Positions 7,153 to 14,037 of a stretch of 64,000 nucleotides of DNA are shown here, piece by piece. The position numbers were made by a program, and so were the translations under genes. A model generated the notes under the pieces. The model ran no database searches. It was not told the DNA's origin and saw only the letters and a program-made list of their open reading frames with translations. The stretch comes from a virus. The DNA lies in IMG/VR virus record IMGVR_UViG_3300025732_000023, positions 1 to 64,000 of that record. One strand, given 5' to 3'. Every line of letters starts with the position of its first letter. Position 1 is the stretch's first letter.

Positions 7153-8799
7153 TCATTTGTTTCTTTCTTCTGCCGCCTTTCGCATTGTTTGAAGTTCTTT
7201 CACAGTATCAGCAAGACTTTGCTTCTTAGGTGCTTCTGGTTTTAGATCAGGAGTTGGAGAAGTCGCTGCAACCTTATTGGACTTAGCAACATCTACCGCT
7301 GCCTTAACACCTGCCTCACCACCACCTGCTGCACGTGCAGCAGCAAGTTCTGCCGATGTTGGAGTTCTTCTTTCGTAAGAAGTTCCAGTAGCAGTTACAT
7401 TCTTAGATTGAATGGTTGGTGGTTTTGGATTTGGCTTTGGAGCAGCAGGAGCAGTTGTTACTGCTTTTACTGTTGGTTTAGGTGCAGGTGCTGAGGGTCT
7501 TGGTCCAAGTCCCTCACGCTCAGGTGCTGGATTTCTATACATATCTGCGTGCCTTCTATCAAAATCTTTTGTTACGGCAGAAACATATGCATTATTTTTA
7601 TCATCTTTTGCTAGTTGATCTTCTCCTCTAAGAACTCTATATCTAGCATATGCACCTATAACACCAGGATCATTGGAGACAACAGGAGCCCAAGTTTCAG
7701 GTTTTCCTTTTACCATTGCACCAGCAACGCCACCACGAGGTGCCATAATTTTATTTCTATAACCCGTTTGAGGAGTACCAAGTCTTGTCGTTCCAGTATT
7801 TGGAGTATAACCGCGTGTTGGGGTCGCCCTTGCTACATTCTTTGGAGTTGCTTCTGGTTTACCCCAATCCATTGGGTTCCAAGACCAACGCTCTTGAACA
7901 ATACTCTGAATATGATCAGAATCCATTTGCAACATAACATAATGTGCTTCGGAAAGCGTATCAGCGTGTCCTTCTGAAAAGATATAATCTAGAACAATAT
8001 CATATGCTTCCTTTTTAGTCTCTTTTTTAGAAAGAGGATTCTTAGAAAGTTCATCAGCAACTTTGTTAGTTTCTGCATCAGTACTTACCGTTACCTTAGG
8101 AGTTGGTGCTGGTGTAGGTGCTGGTGTAGGTGCTGGTGTTTGTGGAGCAGGAAGTCTGGACTTCATATCTCCCATCAGAGGATTAGTCGTAGCACTGGTT
8201 CCTCTTGTTCTTGCTCTTTCATCAGCAGCGGCAGCAAGTTTGGGATTGGATTTTCTCCAAATATCCATACCCATATCTCTGACTTTCGCCATCTCAGCGG
8301 GGTCTCCGCTCTTTCTAGCGGCCGCTGCTGCCTTCATATAATCTGCCACTGGGGAGGGTTTAGGGGCAGCAGGAGCGGGTGTTGGAGCAGGTGCTGGGGT
8401 ACTTCCACCACCACCTCCTCCACCACCGCCACTAGATGGTTGTGCAGGTGCAGGTGAGGGTGTAGGGGAAGGTGTGGGAGAAGGTTTGTCGGGATAAGCA
8501 GTAAATTTACCAACACCCTTGTTATCATAAACGATGTAACCTCTTTTACCATCCGGAGATGTAGTAGGATATCCCTTACCTGGTGTTACATCCTGAGGTT
8601 TTCCTTGTAAATTGGTAATTCTTACAGGTTTTGGTTTTGCTGATGGTTGAGTAGGATAAGCAGTAAATTTACCTTCTCCTTTATCATTATATACAATATA
8701 ACCTCTTTTACCATCCGGAGATGTAGTAGGATATCCCTTACCTGGTGTTACATCCTGAGGTTTTCCTTGTAAATTGGTAATTCTTACAGGTTTTGCCAT
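7153..8799 (-). CDS. Low-complexity virion protein with duplicated N-terminal unit
   Basis: 548-residue Pro/Ala/Lys-rich protein. Residues about 3-106 are two near-identical copies of a 54-residue unit (PVRITNLQGKPQDVTPGKG in each), then Pro/Thr/Ser repeats and a nine-Gly run. Near residue 270 is a short helical domain (AYDIVLDYIFSEGHADT) that recurs in four other proteins here (8830, 40483, 41185, 50906). The rest is disordered. It has no enzyme motif. A structural or internal-head role is inferred from composition and the shared domain. No ATAAATA box is seen upstream, so it may be read from the promoter at 9706. Confidence 0.75.
   Translation of the reverse strand: MAKPVRITNLQGKPQDVTPGKGYPTTSPDGKRGYIVYNDKGEGKFTAYPTQPSAKPKPVRITNLQGKPQDVTPGKGYPTTSPDGKRGYIVYDNKGVGKFTAYPDKPSPTPSPTPSPAPAQPSSGGGGGGGGGSTPAPAPTPAPAAPKPSPVADYMKAAAAARKSGDPAEMAKVRDMGMDIWRKSNPKLAAAADERARTRGTSATTNPLMGDMKSRLPAPQTPAPTPAPTPAPTPKVTVSTDAETNKVADELSKNPLSKKETKKEAYDIVLDYIFSEGHADTLSEAHYVMLQMDSDHIQSIVQERWSWNPMDWGKPEATPKNVARATPTRGYTPNTGTTRLGTPQTGYRNKIMAPRGGVAGAMVKGKPETWAPVVSNDPGVIGAYARYRVLRGEDQLAKDDKNNAYVSAVTKDFDRRHADMYRNPAPEREGLGPRPSAPAPKPTVKAVTTAPAAPKPNPKPPTIQSKNVTATGTSYERRTPTSAELAAARAAGGGEAGVKAAVDVAKSNKVAATSPTPDLKPEAPKKQSLADTVKELQTMRKAAEERNK
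8537..8795 (-). repeat. 97-bp perfect direct repeat, period 162
   Basis: Bases 8537-8633 and 8699-8795 are identical, encoding the two N-terminal units of the 7153-8799 protein. Similarity extends beyond the perfect part (sequences around 8498-8513 and 8655-8672). The exact match, including silent positions, points to a recent tandem duplication. Confidence 0.9.
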
Positions 8800-8829
8800 T
8801 TTAGTGTATTGTAAAATTATGGTTTATTT

Positions 8830-9675
8830 TTATTTCCATTGTACTCTACTTGGGGGTGGAGTAGATGGTTGTGCTGGTTGTGCGTTTGGTTTTTCTTCTT
8901 TTGGTGCAATATTTACTCTAATTCTTGGAACAAGATCAGCCACACCTTGAGGTATTCCAAGTGATTTAGCACCTTCCCAACCAGCAATTGCTGTCCCAGT
9001 ACGACGAATTCTAGATCCACTTCCAGGTTTTAAACCTGTTACCAATTCAAGACCTCTTTTTACATTTGAAAGTGCTTGACCATATGGACCTTTTGGTCCT
9101 TGTGCTGCTGCCTGAGCAGCTTGTTGAACTGCTTGCTGTCCAGTTTGAGCAGCAGATTGAATTCTTTGTCCAGTTTTACTTAAAATAGGTCCAGCAGTTT
9201 GCGTTACTGCTGTTCTCCCAATATCAAGTAATCCAGTTGCAGCTTGACGAATTTGTGGATTACCTGCTGTTCTTCTCGCTTTATCTATTAAATTTGAAAG
9301 TGTCCCAACATTTACCTCAAATAAATCAGCAGATTCATTAATACAAAATTCGTATAAATGTTCTTCGGTGATTTCGTTAGCATTATACCCATCTTCTACT
9401 AAACAATCAATAATTTGTTCAGAAATAACAATAGTTGTGAAAATATCAGTAAACCAAGCCTCACCTAAATGAGGAATCATATTTTTTGCTTGCTGTTTAG
9501 TTTCAACAAAACCAGCAATAACCAAGTAATTCTCTATTGATTCACATAAATTTTCTTCATTAATTTCAAAAACCTCTTCAATTTCATCAATAACAGTTTC
9601 CTCTTGTACTACTGTTGAATCTGAGTAAATTGACTTATATGCTTCTGCAATTCCTTGCGTTACGTTTGGAGACAT
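8830..9675 (-). CDS. Virion or internal head protein with EGY-type helical domain
   Basis: 281-residue protein. The N-terminus (GIAEAYKSIYSDS) resembles those of the 40483 and 41185 proteins (EAYxS[IV]Y). Residues about 40-120 are acidic and helical and hold a divergent copy of the recurring domain (IENYLVIAGFVETKQQAKNM) plus IIDCLVEDGYNANEI. The middle is Gln/Ala-rich (QQAVQQAAQAAAQGP), the tail basic and Pro-rich. No enzyme motif. A perfect TATAAATA box lies 30 bases before the ATG, so it is a late gene. Confidence 0.75.
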   Translation of the reverse strand: MSPNVTQGIAEAYKSIYSDSTVVQEETVIDEIEEVFEINEENLCESIENYLVIAGFVETKQQAKNMIPHLGEAWFTDIFTTIVISEQIIDCLVEDGYNANEITEEHLYEFCINESADLFEVNVGTLSNLIDKARRTAGNPQIRQAATGLLDIGRTAVTQTAGPILSKTGQRIQSAAQTGQQAVQQAAQAAAQGPKGPYGQALSNVKRGLELVTGLKPGSGSRIRRTGTAIAGWEGAKSLGIPQGVADLVPRIRVNIAPKEEKPNAQPAQPSTPPPSRVQWK

Positions 9676-9705
9676 TTTAAAAAAAGAATTATTTCTACTT
9701 AGAAA

Positions 9706-9713
9706 TATTTATA
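9706..9713 (-). promoter_or_regulatory. Late promoter TATAAATA
   Basis: Perfect TATAAATA on the minus strand, 30 bases before the ATG at 9675. Confidence 0.82.
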
Positions 9714-9715
9714 AT

Positions 9716-10093
9716 TTAAAATGATCTACCAAGCATTTGGGTGTATCCAGTTGGATTTGATTGATATGCTTTTATATGGTGTTTTGATATTTGTCTGTCT
9801 ACTGCTTTAACTCTTGGATCTTCTGTTGGATCTACCCACTGTAAAGCATTAGAAACTGCTGGTGGAGTTAATGCAACAGCAGCACCATACAATCTACCAA
9901 TAGGACCAGAAGTTGATGGTGATGCTGCCTTTACTGCACCAGATGCTCTTGCTACCGGACCTATTGCTCTCCACAATGTCTTTGTGAGTGGGTTTCTAAT
10001 CAATGGACTTTTAGATGCAGATTGTAAAGCACCCTTAATATCTACTTCTTGTAGATCATAAGCTTCTGCACAAAATTGCTTAAAAGTTTTCAT
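9716..10093 (-). CDS. Small protein with capsid-targeting-like N-terminus (125 aa)
   Basis: Starts MKTFKQFCAEAYDLQE, closely like the capsid-targeting sequence of T4 internal proteins (MKTYQEFIAEA). gp21 protease would be expected to cut after a Glu (after CAE, or LQE at residue 16). The remainder is basic and Ala/Pro-rich with no known fold. ATG at 10093 has AAGGAG 7 bases upstream and overlaps the stop of the preceding gene by four bases (ATGA). A longer frame to 10123 lacks a ribosome site. Inferred role: small protein packed in the head. Confidence 0.75.
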   Translation of the reverse strand: MKTFKQFCAEAYDLQEVDIKGALQSASKSPLIRNPLTKTLWRAIGPVARASGAVKAASPSTSGPIGRLYGAAVALTPPAVSNALQWVDPTEDPRVKAVDRQISKHHIKAYQSNPTGYTQMLGRSF

Positions 10094-11691
10094 TTTTTGT
10101 CTCCTTGTTGTGATCTCTGCCAATTACCATAAGTTCTTCCAGCAGACTTAACAAAATCAGTAAATCCTTTTCTTACATTTGCTGGAACTTGTGCTCTGAT
10201 TTCCTGTGGTACTGCCTTTCTAATATTAGTAAGAACACCCTGAGTTGTTACTTTTTTCTTTGGATCACCAGTAATTACATTATATGCTTTTGATCCTAAC
10301 TCAGCACCAACTGTTAAACCAGCAGTTGCACCAATAGCAGATCCAATTGGACCAGCAACTGATCCAAGAGTACCTCCAACTACACCACCCAAACCACTTC
10401 CGATTGCTCTTGCTGCACCAGCACCAACCGATCTTTTTTGGCTACTGCCCATTGCCCTAGCAATATCATATCCCTTATTCGCTTCAATTCCAGTTCCAAC
10501 AACACCAAGTACTTTTCCAGCAGTTCCAAGACCTTTCATCATCTTTGCTCTTTCTGCTGCTTTTTCAGCAGCAATCTCAGATCTGACTTGCTTCGCTGCC
10601 TTAACTACCACATCAGCAAGTTTTTGGGACTGTGTAGTTTTTGATAATGAACTTACTGCTGGTTTTGGTGCTGATACTGCTCTCAGAGTTCCCAAATTAA
10701 CAGTTGGTGCTTTATACTTATCTAAATTTAATTTTGGAAGCGGTTTTACTTTCGGTGATGTTGTTGCAGTAGCAATTGTAGGTTTGCTTGAAGAGGCAGT
10801 AACTTTTGGTCTGCTAGTAACAACACTAACATTGACTGGTTCAATTTTTGCACCAACCATTTGACCTGCTCTTGGTTTACCGAGAACACCAGTTCTTCCA
10901 GGTCCTCTTTGAGGTCTAATCGTTTGTGATTCACCTGGTCTATTTGATACCAAAGGACCAGCAGGTTCAGTGCCAAGTTTTAAACCTGGCAATGTTTTTG
11001 GTTTTGGTTCTGCAACTTTGGTTCCAGGAACAGTCTTTGCAGTTACATCAACAGTAGATGTAGATGCTCTTTGAGTAGTTTGTGCTTGACGATATGCTGC
11101 CTGCTTTTGTGATACTGCCGCCTGACTTACTGGTTTTGGTTTTGATGAAGTTGTTACAGTTTTCGATGGTTTCCATGGATCGGGAGTTGCAGTTGCTGAC
11201 TTTCCTCGAATCATACTTGAAATAATCTCATCTGTCGTTGTTCCAAGTTCCTTTGATGATTGATTAATAAAATCTCTGAGTGCTCTTTCTCTATGTCCTG
11301 GTGAAGGTCCTATTGGTGGAACTAGTTTTCTCATTCCACGTTCAAATGTCTTTTGACCTCCACTAGAACCACCTGGCATATCCCAAGGATTGGGACCAAG
11401 AAATCTATTTGCTCTTGCTTGTCTCTTTTGAGTCACAAAAGATGGTACAGTTCTGGTATCTAAACCACCAGATCTTGCACCAGCAAATCTTTTTGCCGCT
11501 TCAATCTCACCCTTTACTTGAGAAATAGTTTTAGGAGATTTCTGAACAGTTGCTCTGCGACCTGGTTCTTTTGGTCCAGGTCTTTTTGTGTACATTGGTT
11601 CACCCTGAGCATCATAACCAGATGGTTTACCATACCCAGAAGTAGTTCTCTTTTCTTCTATATTAACAGCAAAATTCTGAAACGACTTCAT
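10090..11691 (-). CDS. Large internal head protein candidate with glycine zipper
   Basis: 533-residue, basic, mostly disordered protein. The N-terminus MKSFQNFAVNIEEKR resembles T4 capsid-targeting sequences, with a possible gp21 cut after IEE (residue 13). Residues about 80-330 are rich in Pro, Lys, Thr and Ser. Near 420-480 comes a glycine-zipper region (GLGGVVGGTLGSVAGPIG, then more G.xxxG/A steps), a pattern able to insert in membranes. Inference: packed with DNA and able to act at the host membrane on injection. Driven by a perfect late promoter 23 bases upstream. Confidence 0.75.
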   Translation of the reverse strand: MKSFQNFAVNIEEKRTTSGYGKPSGYDAQGEPMYTKRPGPKEPGRRATVQKSPKTISQVKGEIEAAKRFAGARSGGLDTRTVPSFVTQKRQARANRFLGPNPWDMPGGSSGGQKTFERGMRKLVPPIGPSPGHRERALRDFINQSSKELGTTTDEIISSMIRGKSATATPDPWKPSKTVTTSSKPKPVSQAAVSQKQAAYRQAQTTQRASTSTVDVTAKTVPGTKVAEPKPKTLPGLKLGTEPAGPLVSNRPGESQTIRPQRGPGRTGVLGKPRAGQMVGAKIEPVNVSVVTSRPKVTASSSKPTIATATTSPKVKPLPKLNLDKYKAPTVNLGTLRAVSAPKPAVSSLSKTTQSQKLADVVVKAAKQVRSEIAAEKAAERAKMMKGLGTAGKVLGVVGTGIEANKGYDIARAMGSSQKRSVGAGAARAIGSGLGGVVGGTLGSVAGPIGSAIGATAGLTVGAELGSKAYNVITGDPKKKVTTQGVLTNIRKAVPQEIRAQVPANVRKGFTDFVKSAGRTYGNWQRSQQGDKK

Positions 11692-11714
11692 CGCCTATTG
11701 ACTACCTTTTTAGG

Positions 11715-11722
11715 TATTTATA
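11715..11722 (-). promoter_or_regulatory. Late promoter TATAAATA fused to terminator T-run
   Basis: TATAAATA 23 bases before ATG 11691. Its first bases continue directly from the T-run of the terminator at 11729-11764. A small inverted repeat (TACCT/AGGTA, 11703-11716) overlaps the box and expected start. Confidence 0.82.
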
Positions 11723-11764
11723 AAAAAAGAGGGTCCGAAGACCCTCGAGGGTCCGAAGACCCTC
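11723..11764 (-). terminator. Tandem duplicated terminator hairpin
   Basis: An 18-base hairpin unit (GAGGGTC, loop of four, GACCCTC) occurs twice without a gap, 11729-11746 and 11747-11764, followed leftward by a T-run of seven. It overlaps the stop codon of the small gene 11763-11921. Confidence 0.9.
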
Positions 11765-11921
11765 ACTTTACATCATCATCAAGTTTACCTAACCACTCTT
11801 TTTCATAATCATAATCACCAAATAAGAACTCATCACATTCTGCCGCTTCTTTATATGCGTTCAATATTTCTTCTTTATTCCACTCAAAGTTGGAATCCTG
11901 AGAAGGTATTTTCTGTGACAT
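11763..11921 (-). CDS. Small acidic hypothetical protein after nrdB (52 aa)
   Basis: Acidic 52-residue protein (WNKEEILNAYKEAAECDEF, DYDYEKEWLGKLDDD). ATG at 11921 lies inside the end of nrdB (38-base overlap) and is preceded by GGAGGA about 9 bases upstream. It has a single Cys and is not a glutaredoxin, which sits near nrd genes in some relatives. Its last codon runs into the duplicated terminator, so it closes the nucleotide-reduction operon. Confidence 0.72.
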   Translation of the reverse strand: MSQKIPSQDSNFEWNKEEILNAYKEAAECDEFLFGDYDYEKEWLGKLDDDVK

Positions 11922-13026
11922 CTTGTTTGATTCCTCCGACAATATAGGATTCAACTTCGGTTTCCTGTGGTGCCACTTGAAGACCCTTCGAAGAAATCCA
12001 ATGCTCTGTCCAAGGAAGTGGATTATTTTTTGCTGAAATATCATAGAGTGGTTTAAGTCCAATTGCTTTCATTCTACGGTTTGCAATCCATTCGACATAC
12101 TGTTGCAACAGTTTGTCATTGAGACCAATCATCGAACCATCTTTAAACAGATATTCTGCCCAGAGTTTCTCCTGGTTAACAGCATTTTCAAAGGTCTTAT
12201 AAACCCATTGCTCCTCTTCTTTGGAAATACGTGCCATTTCAGGATCATCACCTTCTTTCCATTTATTCATAATGTTCTGGGTGATAACCAGATGCTGGTT
12301 TTCGTCACGTGCGATCAGGGAGATGATTTTTGCACTTCCTTCCATAAGTTTGAGTTCGCCAAACGCAAAACTGCAAGCGAAACTGACGTAAAAGCGAATA
12401 CCTTCAAGAATATTAACGTTTGCAACTGCTCGGAAAAGTTTCCGTTTGAGTTCATACCTTGCCTCTTGTGCGTATGGAACTTGTTCTAATGCGTGAATCC
12501 ACTCATTTGAAGTATCATACTGATGGGCACTGTTAATGAAGTCATTGTATGCCTGAGTTACACTCACGGCACGTTCCATAATGCGATCTTCTTTTAGAAT
12601 CGTATCAAAAACTTCAGATGGATCTGAATATACATTCTTGATAATATACGTGTATGAACGGGAATGGATCATCTCCATAAACTCCCAAACTTTCATACAC
12701 GCTTCCAGTTCAGGAAGTGAACAGTATGGAGCAAATGCCATACCAGGTCCACGACCCTGAACAGAATCCAACATAACCTGATATTTCAGATTACTAGTAA
12801 AGATATGCTTTTGCTCTGGACGAAGGGATTGATAATCCCCACGATCCTTTTGGAGGGAGACCTCCTCAGGTCTCCAGAAATATCCCAATTGTTGTGTTGT
12901 GAGTTTATCAAAGATTGGATACTTATAAGAATCATATCTCTGAATTCCAAGGGGTTGTCCAAAAAACATTGGTTGTTTTTTGGTGTCTACTTCCTGAGGA
13001 TTGAAAACGGTCATCGATTCGACCAT
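11884..13026 (-). CDS. nrdB: Ribonucleotide reductase class Ia, beta subunit (R2)
   Basis: Small subunit that makes the tyrosyl radical for reduction of ribonucleoside diphosphates with NrdA. Di-iron ligands and radical Tyr are visible: Asp87, Glu118, His121 and Tyr125 (EMIHSRSY), Glu208 (NILEGIRFY), Glu242 and His245 (ARDENQHL). Length 380 aa is normal. I take ATG at 13026 (MVESMTVFNP) with GGAGG 8 bases upstream. A GTG at 13068 in the same frame also has AGGAGG upstream, but that stretch is a remnant of the nrdA 3' end in another frame. It provides dNTPs for phage DNA synthesis. Confidence 0.97.
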   Translation of the reverse strand: MVESMTVFNPQEVDTKKQPMFFGQPLGIQRYDSYKYPIFDKLTTQQLGYFWRPEEVSLQKDRGDYQSLRPEQKHIFTSNLKYQVMLDSVQGRGPGMAFAPYCSLPELEACMKVWEFMEMIHSRSYTYIIKNVYSDPSEVFDTILKEDRIMERAVSVTQAYNDFINSAHQYDTSNEWIHALEQVPYAQEARYELKRKLFRAVANVNILEGIRFYVSFACSFAFGELKLMEGSAKIISLIARDENQHLVITQNIMNKWKEGDDPEMARISKEEEQWVYKTFENAVNQEKLWAEYLFKDGSMIGLNDKLLQQYVEWIANRRMKAIGLKPLYDISAKNNPLPWTEHWISSKGLQVAPQETEVESYIVGGIKQDVTENTFSGFQL

Positions 13027-13048
13027 TGATTTTTCCTCCAAACCTGTT

Positions 13049-13083
13049 TTAAATCTTACAAGACTCACAATCTTCCTCCTCTG
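13049..13083 (-). pseudogene. Remnant of the nrdA 3' end upstream of nrdB
   Basis: Read leftward these bases encode E-E-E-D-C-E-S-C-K-I-stop in one frame, matching the real NrdA C-terminus at 14038 (EEDDCESCKI). About 26 of 33 aligned bases are identical, mismatches mostly silent. There is no upstream open frame (a TAA lies just before). It marks where nrdA once ended next to nrdB, before the endonuclease segment came in. Confidence 0.8.
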
Positions 13084-13116
13084 TTTAAATTAACTTTTGG
13101 AAAAATTCTACACATT

Positions 13117-13314
13117 CTATTTACCTCCAAAAAATATTTGGGTTTCATAATACATTTCTTCTTCATAAGCAACATAATCACTTTGAAGATAGTTAAAGAA
13201 CTCTCCGTCTTCACTTCTCATAGTATAGCACCATTCATCAAAGATTTCTCCAATCCACCACCAACCAACTTGGAGTTTCTCAAAGAAGTTCATAGGTCTA
13301 TTATATTTTAACAT
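13117..13314 (-). CDS. Small hypothetical protein in the homing insert (65 aa)
   Basis: Unrecognised 65-residue protein rich in aromatic and acidic residues (WWWIGEIFDEW, YEEEMYYETQIFFGGK). ATG at 13314 overlaps the end of the GIY-YIG gene by 14 bases, with AGGTGGAG close upstream. It lies wholly within the segment between the two nrdA 3' ends, so it probably arrived with the endonuclease. Confidence 0.6.
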   Translation of the reverse strand: MLKYNRPMNFFEKLQVGWWWIGEIFDEWCYTMRSEDGEFFNYLQSDYVAYEEEMYYETQIFFGGK

Positions 13315-13984
13315 AACTCCACCTATATCCTTTACAGTGATTGAATTTTCCTTCACAGGTATATTTAATGTTAGAAGGATTTGTTTCTACAAATTTAGCA
13401 GCATCACTAATAGATTGAAACTCTCTTAAAAAGTTTCCTTCAATATCATACTGGAATACTTTGGTTCTTTTTATGTTTGGATTGTTTTTTAGTGTTTGAG
13501 AAGTTTTAGATTTACTTTCTTCTTTATGTGATTTTCCAGCAAATCCACAAGGAGATGGTTGTCCCTTTCTCATTTTACTCCACTTTTCTTTTTGTTCTTC
13601 GGTATGTGTTTGATTGTAGAATGAATTTTTATGTCCCACAAACTTTCCTTTTCTTTTTAAAGATAAAAGTTTTCTTGTATCTTCCGTATGAGAATATCCA
13701 AGAATTCCTCCATCACCACCAAGAGTTTGATTATATTCTGGATTTAATTTGGAAATCCATTCAATTTCTTTTTCTCCAAGAATGTTAGTGTCGCACCTAT
13801 CCAACTCTTCAATAATAAAATTATCTTCGCCATACTTTCTTATTGCTTTATGAAAGTGAGTTGTTGAACCATTTTTAGAAGCATAGCAGTGATTATAAAA
13901 TCTTATTGATAATGATTTTATGGTTTTACCGATATACTTCTTATTATTAATTTTATTAGTTATTAGATAGATACGACCAGACAT
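13301..13984 (-). CDS. GIY-YIG homing endonuclease with NUMOD repeats
   Basis: Free-standing homing endonuclease, 227 aa. N-terminal GIY-YIG nuclease: IYLIT at about 5-9, KKYIGKT at 15-21, then Arg in SIRFYNH and a catalytic Glu in LGEKEIEWI. NUMOD3-like repeats with G.SHTEDTRKLLS, HTEEQKEKWSK and SHKEESKSK follow. The C-terminus is a NUMOD1/IENR1 helix-turn-helix (VFQYDIEGNFLREFQSIS, AAKF, SNIKYTCEGK, KGYRWSY). It splits nrdA from nrdB and leaves an nrdA-tail remnant beyond it, so its target is likely the nrdA 3' end. A late promoter lies within an inverted repeat upstream. Confidence 0.93.
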   Translation of the reverse strand: MSGRIYLITNKINNKKYIGKTIKSLSIRFYNHCYASKNGSTTHFHKAIRKYGEDNFIIEELDRCDTNILGEKEIEWISKLNPEYNQTLGGDGGILGYSHTEDTRKLLSLKRKGKFVGHKNSFYNQTHTEEQKEKWSKMRKGQPSPCGFAGKSHKEESKSKTSQTLKNNPNIKRTKVFQYDIEGNFLREFQSISDAAKFVETNPSNIKYTCEGKFNHCKGYRWSYVKI

Positions 13985-13994
13985 AAAATATTAT

Positions 13995-14028
13995 TAAAAC
14001 CTATTACTATTTATAATAACAGGTTTTT
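13995..14028 (-). promoter_or_regulatory. Late promoter within an inverted repeat before the homing gene
   Basis: TATAAATA at 14008-14015 (minus) sits in the loop between arms AAAACCT and AGGTTTT. Read-through RNA from nrdA would fold the hairpin; RNA started at the late box would contain only one arm. This is the arrangement known for T4 genes e, soc and I-TevI. Confidence 0.65.
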
Positions 14029-14037
14029 ACACTTTCG

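Noticed and set aside
11763-11921. Glutaredoxin next to nrdB
   Set aside because: The protein has one Cys and no CxxC; it is a different small acidic protein.
13027-13068. GTG start for nrdB at 13068 with an ideal AGGAGG site
   Set aside because: The added 14 residues come from the remnant nrdA tail read in another frame. The AGGAGG is part of the Glu codons of that remnant, and R2 proteins begin near MTVFN.
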